NCBI GenBank assembly: GCA_009841615.1
Contig: VXLL01000016.1
Span: forward strand, 1-48,063
Direction: 5' to 3'
Source of the DNA: Gammaproteobacteria bacterium
Lineage (GTDB): Bacteria; Pseudomonadota; Gammaproteobacteria; Pseudomonadales; Azotimanducaceae
DNA length: 48,063 nt
Position 1 is the stretch's first letter. Every line of letters starts with the position of its first letter. Both the position numbers and the translations under genes were made by a program. Below are positions 42,964-48,063 of the stretch, one piece after another. The notes below the pieces were generated by a model, which had not been told where the DNA came from, did no database searches, and worked only from the letters and a program-made list of their open reading frames with translations.

Positions 42964-45287
42964 TCCGTTACGGTTTCTTCCTCGTTTTTATCGGCTTCAT
43001 TCTGCCGATGATCTAGTTTCTTTGGTTCCGATGTCTTAGGAATCGCATTGATCTTGATTCCGTCGTCACCGACAGTCACTTCTGCTATTCCACCTGCTTC
43101 TGCGAGGGTACCAAACAGAATCATTTCTGCTAGAGGGCGTTTAATCTCGTCTTGAATCAGCCGTTGCATTGGCCGAGCACCCATTTTGTCGTCGTATCCT
43201 TCTACCGCGATCCAATGACGAGCACTCTCGTCTACCTGTAGTTCTACTTTCTTTGAATCGAGTTGTGCTTGCAATTCCGTTAGGAATTTGTCTACCACCG
43301 AATGAATGATTTCCATGCCAAGCGCATTAAATCGAATGATCGCATCAAGTCGATTTCGAAATTCTGGCGAAAAGTACTTCTTCAGAGTTTCCATGACATC
43401 GGCGGAATGGTCTTGTTCTTCAAAACCAATCGATACTCGTGAGGCTTCGCGAGCTCCCGCATTAGTAGTCATGATGAGTACTGCATTGCGAAAGTCAGCC
43501 TTACGTCCGTTGTTGTCCGTCAGTGTCCCATGATCCATTATTTGTAGCAATAGGTTAAAGACTTCTGGATGTGCCTTTTCAATTTCATCGAGCAGGATCA
43601 CACTATGTGGGTGTTTAGTAACGGCATCAGTGAGCTGACCGCCTTGATCGAATCCTACATATCCGGGTGGTGCTCCTATCAATCGTGAGACGTTGTGCCG
43701 CTCCATATATTCGGACATGTCAAAGCGCAGCAGTTCTACCCCCATGATGAGCGCGAGCTGGCGACAAACTTCCGTTTTGCCGACACCAGTTGGACCGGTA
43801 AAGAGGAAAGACCCAATAGGTTTCTGTTCAGCTTTTAGACCTGCGCGCGACAATCGAATCGCTGAAGTGAGCGTATCGATAGCTTCTTCTTGACCGAATA
43901 CAGTAAGTTTCAGTCGGTGATCAAGGGTTCGGAGTGCTTCTTTGTCTGATACTGTGACTTGCGAAGAAGGTATGCGCGCGATGTTCGCAACCACACGTTC
44001 GACATCCGGTGCGCCGATAGTTTTCTTACGCTTCTTTTCAGCTACCAACTGTTGGGCAGCGCCAGCTTCATCAATTACATCGATGGCCTTATCGGGCATA
44101 AACCGATCAGTGATGTAGCGAGCGGATAACTCTGCTGCAGTTCTCAACGCACGATCGGTGAAACGCAACTGATAGTGGTCTTCATATCGCAATTTCAATC
44201 CTTTGAGAATCTTGTAAGTATCTTCTACAGAAGGTTCAGGTATATCGATCTTTTGGAAACGTCGTGATAGTGCGCGGTCTTTATCGAAAACTCCGCGATA
44301 TTCAGCAAATGTAGTCGAGCCAATACATCGAATCTCGCCCGAAGCTAACATCGGTTTGAGTAAGTTCGAAGCATCCATGACGCCACCGGATGCTGCTCCA
44401 GCACCGATAATCATGTGAATCTCGTCGATGAACAGAATGGAATGAGGCTTTCCAGAGAGTTCTTTCAAGAGAGCTTTGAACCTCTTTTCAAAATCCCCTC
44501 TATACTTCGTACCAGCGAGTAGCGTACCGAGGTCGAGCGTATAGACGCTACACTCTTTCACTACGTCTGGTACCTCGCCGTCCACAATCTTCTTAGCCAA
44601 CCCTTCAGCAATTGCGGTCTTACCGACGCCCGACTCACCCACTAACAGTGGATTGTTTTTGCGTCGACGACACAGAATTTGGATCGTTCTTTGAAGTTCT
44701 TGCTCGCGTCCAATCAGAGGGTCGACCTGACCCGCTCTTGCGGCATCGTTCAGGTTTGTCGTGAAAGAACCTAGTGCGCTAGGCTTTTCTCGAGGTTTCC
44801 TTTCATCGCCAAGAGCTGGGTCGCCAGTCTCCTCGACTTCTTTTTCTGGCGAGGTCTTGGAAATTCCATGCGCGATGTACTGAACCACGTCGACGCGTTT
44901 GACTTCCTGCTTGGACAAAAAGTACACGGCTTGAGACTCCGTCTCATTGAATAGTGCAACCAGTACATCTCGAGCACGAACGTCCGCTTTCGTTGGAGTA
45001 CTCTGAGCATGAAACACTGCGCGAGAAATCACTCGTGAGAACGCACCGGACTGTTCTACTTTGCGTTTGAAGCCGGCGGGTACCACTGGCATGAACTTCT
45101 CCAGATATTTCTCCAAATCGCCACGCAGCAGTTCCGTATTGATAGCGACATTTTCTAAAACTTCACGAGCATCAGGGTTGTCCAACAGTGCTAAAAGCAA
45201 GTGTTCCACGGTAACAAACTCATGTCGACCCACTCGTGCGCGGTCAAACGCCTGATCCAAAGTAAGCAGTAAATCTGGGGTGAACAT
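42960..45287 (-). CDS. clpA: ATP-dependent Clp protease ATP-binding subunit ClpA
   Basis: A 775-residue AAA+ unfoldase with a double-repeat N-domain (about 1-140) and two nucleotide-binding domains. Walker A boxes are GESGVGKT (217-224) and GPTGVGKT (498-505), and the Walker B segments are ILFIDEIH and VILLDEIE. The C-terminal D2 small domain includes [14 protein letters not shown], with an acidic tail. It unfolds substrates for ClpP, with ClpS as N-degron adaptor. The clpS gene lies five bases upstream in the same operon. Confidence 0.97.
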   Translation of the reverse strand: MFTPDLLLTLDQAFDRARVGRHEFVTVEHLLLALLDNPDAREVLENVAINTELLRGDLEKYLEKFMPVVPAGFKRKVEQSGAFSRVISRAVFHAQSTPTKADVRARDVLVALFNETESQAVYFLSKQEVKRVDVVQYIAHGISKTSPEKEVEETGDPALGDERKPREKPSALGSFTTNLNDAARAGQVDPLIGREQELQRTIQILCRRRKNNPLLVGESGVGKTAIAEGLAKKIVDGEVPDVVKECSVYTLDLGTLLAGTKYRGDFEKRFKALLKELSGKPHSILFIDEIHMIIGAGAASGGVMDASNLLKPMLASGEIRCIGSTTFAEYRGVFDKDRALSRRFQKIDIPEPSVEDTYKILKGLKLRYEDHYQLRFTDRALRTAAELSARYITDRFMPDKAIDVIDEAGAAQQLVAEKKRKKTIGAPDVERVVANIARIPSSQVTVSDKEALRTLDHRLKLTVFGQEEAIDTLTSAIRLSRAGLKAEQKPIGSFLFTGPTGVGKTEVCRQLALIMGVELLRFDMSEYMERHNVSRLIGAPPGYVGFDQGGQLTDAVTKHPHSVILLDEIEKAHPEVFNLLLQIMDHGTLTDNNGRKADFRNAVLIMTTNAGAREASRVSIGFEEQDHSADVMETLKKYFSPEFRNRLDAIIRFNALGMEIIHSVVDKFLTELQAQLDSKKVELQVDESARHWIAVEGYDDKMGARPMQRLIQDEIKRPLAEMILFGTLAEAGGIAEVTVGDDGIKINAIPKTSEPKKLDHRQNEADKNEEETVTD

Positions 45288-45292
45288 GTTCG

Positions 45293-45622
45293 TTACTCCG
45301 TTTTCTCAACTGTGGTAAGAAGAGGATGTCCGTTTTGCCGTGCATAAGAGTTTACTTGTTCACTCTTAGTTTCCGCAATATCTTTTGGGTACATGCCTAC
45401 GACGCCCTTCCCCGAAGTGTGCACCGTCATCATAATGCGATAAGCCTTGTCGAAATCCATCCCGAAAAAAGTCTCCAAAACATGAACCACAAACTCCATC
45501 GGAGTATAGTCGTCGTTCATAATTACAACGCGATATAGCGGTGGTGGTTTAACTTGCTCCTCAAGTTCTTCAACAACAAGATCCTCTTGATGATCGGGTT
45601 CGCTGAAAGTGGAATCGTTCAA
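45293..45622 (-). CDS. clpS: ClpS, adaptor of ClpAP
   Basis: A 109-residue adaptor. The conserved core is [26 protein letters not shown] (about 30-55), where the NDDYT loop and Met contact N-degron residues, followed by [23 protein letters not shown]. It delivers proteins with destabilising N-termini to ClpA. The start is TTG at 45622. The N-terminal extension is acidic and slightly longer than in E. coli. Confidence 0.95.
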   Translation of the reverse strand: MNDSTFSEPDHQEDLVVEELEEQVKPPPLYRVVIMNDDYTPMEFVVHVLETFFGMDFDKAYRIMMTVHTSGKGVVGMYPKDIAETKSEQVNSYARQNGHPLLTTVEKTE

Positions 45623-45717
45623 ACTAAAGTAATCGATTCGGCGTCCGATGAAGAATTGAGCAAATTAGTTACCTGACGTAAATGTTACACGACTTTAAGT
45701 CGCTGTCGAGCAGACAC

Positions 45718-46974
45718 TCACATCTGAGATATGATCGCATCGCCAAATTCTGAGCACTTCAGCAGCTTCGCGCCGTCCATCAAGCGCTCAAAATCATAAG
45801 TGACTGTACGATTAGCAATTGCGCCTTCAATTCCCTGAATAATTCGGTCCGCGGCTTCCTTCCAACCGAGATGTCTGAGCATCATTTCGGCTGATAGTAT
45901 CAGTGATCCTGGATTCACTTTGTCTTGACCGGCGTATTTCGGAGCTGTCCCGTGCGTCGCTTCAAAAACTGCGACACCGTCTCCAATGTTAGCACCTGGA
46001 GCGATCCCTATTCCTCCCACCTGCGCGGCTAAAGCATCAGACAAGAAATCACCGTTGAGATTCATAGTAGCAATCACGTCATACTCGCTAGGTCGAAGAA
46101 GAATCTGCTGCAGCATTGAATCGGTAATGACGTCTTTGATCACGATTTCTTTGCCGGTATTGGGATTGCTCAATACGTGCCAGGGTCCCCCACCTAGGGG
46201 TGTCGCACCAAACTCTCTCGCCACCAAGCGATACCCCCAGTCTTTGAACGCTCCCTCAGTGTATTTCATGATGTTGCCCTTGTGGACAAATGTAACGGAA
46301 CTTCTGTCGTTAGCAATGGCATACTGCATAGCTTGACGAACCAATCGCTCCGTACCTGCTATTGATATAGGTTTGATTCCTACACCACAGTGGTCTGGAA
46401 ACCGAATTTTCGACACTTTCAATTCGTTCTGCAAAAAACTCAATAATTGGTTTGCTTCAGTAGAGTCAGCTTCCCATTCAACGCCACTGTAAATGTCTTC
46501 TGTGTTTTCCCGAAAAATAACCATGTTTGTTTTCTCTGGCGCTACTACCGGACTGGGTACGCCGGGAAACCAACGGATGGGTCGCAAACACACATACAGG
46601 TCGAGAATTTGACGAATTGCGACATTTAATGAGCGAATTCCTCCACCCACGGGTGTAGTCATCGGACCCTTGATACTGACTTTGAATTCGCGGAGTGCGT
46701 CGATCGTTTCGTCGGGAAGCCATTCGTTGTCTCCATAGACTCTCAACGACTTTTCTCCCGCGAACACTTCCATCCATTGAATCTGTCGACTATCCCCATA
46801 GGCCTCTTCGACGGCTACATCAACCACCTTCTGCATTACCGGGGTTATGTCGATACCGATACCGTCTCCCTCAATGAAGGGGATGATAGGCTTCGCTGGA
46901 ACTTCCAAAGAACCATTAGATCCCTCGAGAATAGGGTCGCCATAGCTTGGGATCTGAATTTTTTGATACGTCAA
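45718..46974 (-). CDS. icd: NADP-dependent isocitrate dehydrogenase
   Basis: A 418-residue enzyme of the E. coli Icd type. The substrate loop [13 protein letters not shown] has the serine (S115) that the AceK kinase phosphorylates in E. coli. The coenzyme segment [16 protein letters not shown] keeps the Lys-Tyr pair that selects NADP. It converts isocitrate to 2-oxoglutarate and carbon dioxide in the TCA cycle. It lies about 95 bp upstream of clpS on the same strand but is probably transcribed on its own. Confidence 0.96.
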   Translation of the reverse strand: MTYQKIQIPSYGDPILEGSNGSLEVPAKPIIPFIEGDGIGIDITPVMQKVVDVAVEEAYGDSRQIQWMEVFAGEKSLRVYGDNEWLPDETIDALREFKVSIKGPMTTPVGGGIRSLNVAIRQILDLYVCLRPIRWFPGVPSPVVAPEKTNMVIFRENTEDIYSGVEWEADSTEANQLLSFLQNELKVSKIRFPDHCGVGIKPISIAGTERLVRQAMQYAIANDRSSVTFVHKGNIMKYTEGAFKDWGYRLVAREFGATPLGGGPWHVLSNPNTGKEIVIKDVITDSMLQQILLRPSEYDVIATMNLNGDFLSDALAAQVGGIGIAPGANIGDGVAVFEATHGTAPKYAGQDKVNPGSLILSAEMMLRHLGWKEAADRIIQGIEGAIANRTVTYDFERLMDGAKLLKCSEFGDAIISQM

Positions 46975-47348
46975 TTCGCTTTCCTGTGTTTTGAGGGTGC
47001 GAATTATAGGAACTCATTTTGTCGACGTATTAGAATGCGCGGCAAGTATTCAGTCGAGTTCCACAAGCTCAGAAAACGACTCTGTCATATCTTGTATTGA
47101 CGCACACCAGGCAGAGTTGACCAAGGTCAGACAGTTGGGTGAACACGATGGAATGTCAGGGCTTGTTGTTTAGCACTAGAGTTAGGAATCTGATGCTATC
47201 TTCTATGGACATTCCCAGAACACTTTGAGCGGTGCCATTCTGAAAGACTCTTTAGGAAATTCAATTATCTAAGGTTTGTTCGCAATATTGAACGAGAGTC
47301 GTTCCCACACCCATTCGGACTCATAAAATGGTGTTTACTTGAGCTTAA
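46975..47348. other. Intergenic region upstream of icd
   Basis: These 374 bases separate icd from the small membrane genes and should hold the icd promoter on the minus strand. A 60-codon frame from TTG at 46991 lacks a ribosome binding site, and I do not call it a gene. No RNA or repeat was recognised. Confidence 0.4.
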
Positions 47349-47372
47349 ATGGGACACGGACCGAGTGCTAAG

Positions 47373-47594
47373 ATGAGCTTGAATCCATTTCGTTATCGGA
47401 CACTTAAAGAAATTGAAGCAAAAGAAAGAAGAGGCCCCTCTTTCGTCTATTTAGTCTTCCGCACGAAGTGGGAAGAAAGAAGCCGACCGGAAAAGGCACA
47501 TGTAATCTATGGATTCAGCTATGGGTTCGCTGTAGGACTCTTGGTGGTTCCAGGAATATGGGGTTTTGACTACCTGTGGGCGTTGGTATTTTGA
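47373..47594 (+). CDS. Small membrane protein, tandem paralogue 1
   Basis: A 73-residue protein from ATG at 47373; an ATG at 47349 gives 81 residues. It starts MSLNPFRYRTLKEIE, has a polar, charged first half with TKWEERSRPEKAHVIYGF, and ends in a hydrophobic, Gly- and Trp-rich helix finishing WALVF. The downstream gene encodes a clear relative: both have NP(F/Y)R, then TKW, then EKA, then IYG, then a final Trp-rich hydrophobic end. It is likely an inner-membrane peptide of unknown function. The shorter start matches the length of the paralogue best. Confidence 0.5.
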   Translation: MSLNPFRYRTLKEIEAKERRGPSFVYLVFRTKWEERSRPEKAHVIYGFSYGFAVGLLVVPGIWGFDYLWALVF

Positions 47595-47818
47595 CAGACG
47601 AGAAGAATCCCTATCGTTCTAAGCTACTCGAGAAGACACGGAACACACCTTCTCTCTTCTTTCTCTTCTTTGCGGTAGGAAACACAAAATGGAACGACAT
47701 GACCAGAAAAGAAAAAGCAGCGCAAATCTACGGTGCTGGTCTAGGTGCAATGATCGGATTTCCCCTCTTTTGGGCTGCATGGTGGGGCTTAAAGTTTTTA
47801 TGGCCCATGATCTTCTAA
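47591..47818 (+). CDS. Small membrane protein, tandem paralogue 2
   Basis: A 75-residue protein from TTG at 47591, which overlaps the previous stop as TTGA; a GTG at 47576 is also possible. It begins TDEKNPYRSKLLEKTRNTPS, passes through NTKWNDMTRKEKAAQIYGAG and ends in a Trp-rich hydrophobic helix (FLWPMIF). It is co-directional and coupled with paralogue 1. The pair probably arose by tandem duplication and may work together in the membrane. No family is recognised. Confidence 0.55.
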   Translation: MTDEKNPYRSKLLEKTRNTPSLFFLFFAVGNTKWNDMTRKEKAAQIYGAGLGAMIGFPLFWAAWWGLKFLWPMIF

Positions 47819-48011
47819 CATTAGGACGAGCGCGATGAATTCGGGGTACAGAGAGAACTTCGTGATTTAGACTGGTCTGTTACCACATCCATGAATGAAG
47901 ACATTGGACTTCACTATACCTTACCCTTGACATCAAAAACTGTAGTTCGACAGTCTAATTTGTAGTTCCTTGTCATCAATAAAATTAGCCTCTCCAATGG
48001 ATTCGCCAAGA

Positions 48012-48063
48012 GCGGGAATAGCTCAGTGGTAGAGCACAACCTTGCCAAGGTTGGGGTCGCGGG
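48012..48063 (+). tRNA. tRNA-Gly (GCC anticodon), cut by the window edge
   Basis: The first 52 bases of a glycine tRNA. It starts GCGGGAA, has the D arm AGCTCAGTGGTAGAGC, then the anticodon stem CAACC/GGTTG with loop TTGCCAA, anticodon GCC. The T arm and 3' end lie beyond the window. Confidence 0.93.

Noticed and set aside
46991..47173. 60-codon frame upstream of icd
   Set aside because: It starts with TTG without any ribosome binding site, resembles nothing I know and lies where the icd promoter should be.

Overview
This is a 48 kb stretch of a bacterial chromosome, almost certainly from a gammaproteobacterium. The right half keeps the classic gammaproteobacterial block serS-rarA-lolA-ftsK ... 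trxB-aat-infA-clpA-clpS-icd, and tusDCB-tusE sits just beside it, as in pseudomonads. A porin-like outer membrane protein, LolA, an LPS sugar isomerase (KdsD) and lipoproteins show a Gram-negative envelope. I cannot name the genus. Base composition is moderate, and TTG and GTG start codons are unusually common. An F420-type luciferase-like oxidoreductase, two glutathione transferases and a vanadium haloperoxidase-like enzyme suggest an environmental, perhaps aquatic, aerobe.

Left region (1-15.9 kb): a truncated envelope repeat protein runs off the left edge. Next come an aminotransferase/F420-type oxidoreductase pair, a rhodanese and a four-gene polyamine-type ABC importer (ATPase, binding protein, two permeases). 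A TolB-like/TPR gene follows that looks split by a one-base frameshift, then two glutathione transferases, a beta-lactamase-fold serine hydrolase convergent with an MTA/SAH deaminase, a lipoprotein and a Yip1-type membrane protein.

Mobile region (16.3-17.6 kb): a compact tnpB-only element with 22-23 bp inverted ends, no tnpA and a probable omega-RNA overlapping the tnpB tail. It appears to sit on the start of a VOC (glyoxalase-fold) gene.

Middle (18-30 kb): a second VOC gene, kdsD, hspQ, and a small surface-sugar set (GT4 glycosyltransferase plus polysaccharide deacetylase on one strand, MFS exporter plus TviB-type nucleotide-sugar dehydrogenase on the other). A cluster of three hairpins and an orphan HigA-type regulator follow. 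Then come two tandem 600-residue paralogues, membrane-anchored and built of helical repeats, which also resemble the fragment at the left edge.

Right region (30.3-48 kb): tRNA-Ser(UGA), the complete tusDCBE sulfur relay, a haloperoxidase-like enzyme paired with a porin, the conserved housekeeping block (including trxB, ftsK, clpAS, icd), a tandem pair of tiny paralogous membrane proteins and the start of tRNA-Gly(GCC). The best candidates for something undescribed are the paralogous envelope repeat proteins, the tnpB element with its gene junction, the split TolB/TPR gene, the tandem tiny membrane proteins and the haloperoxidase/porin pair.
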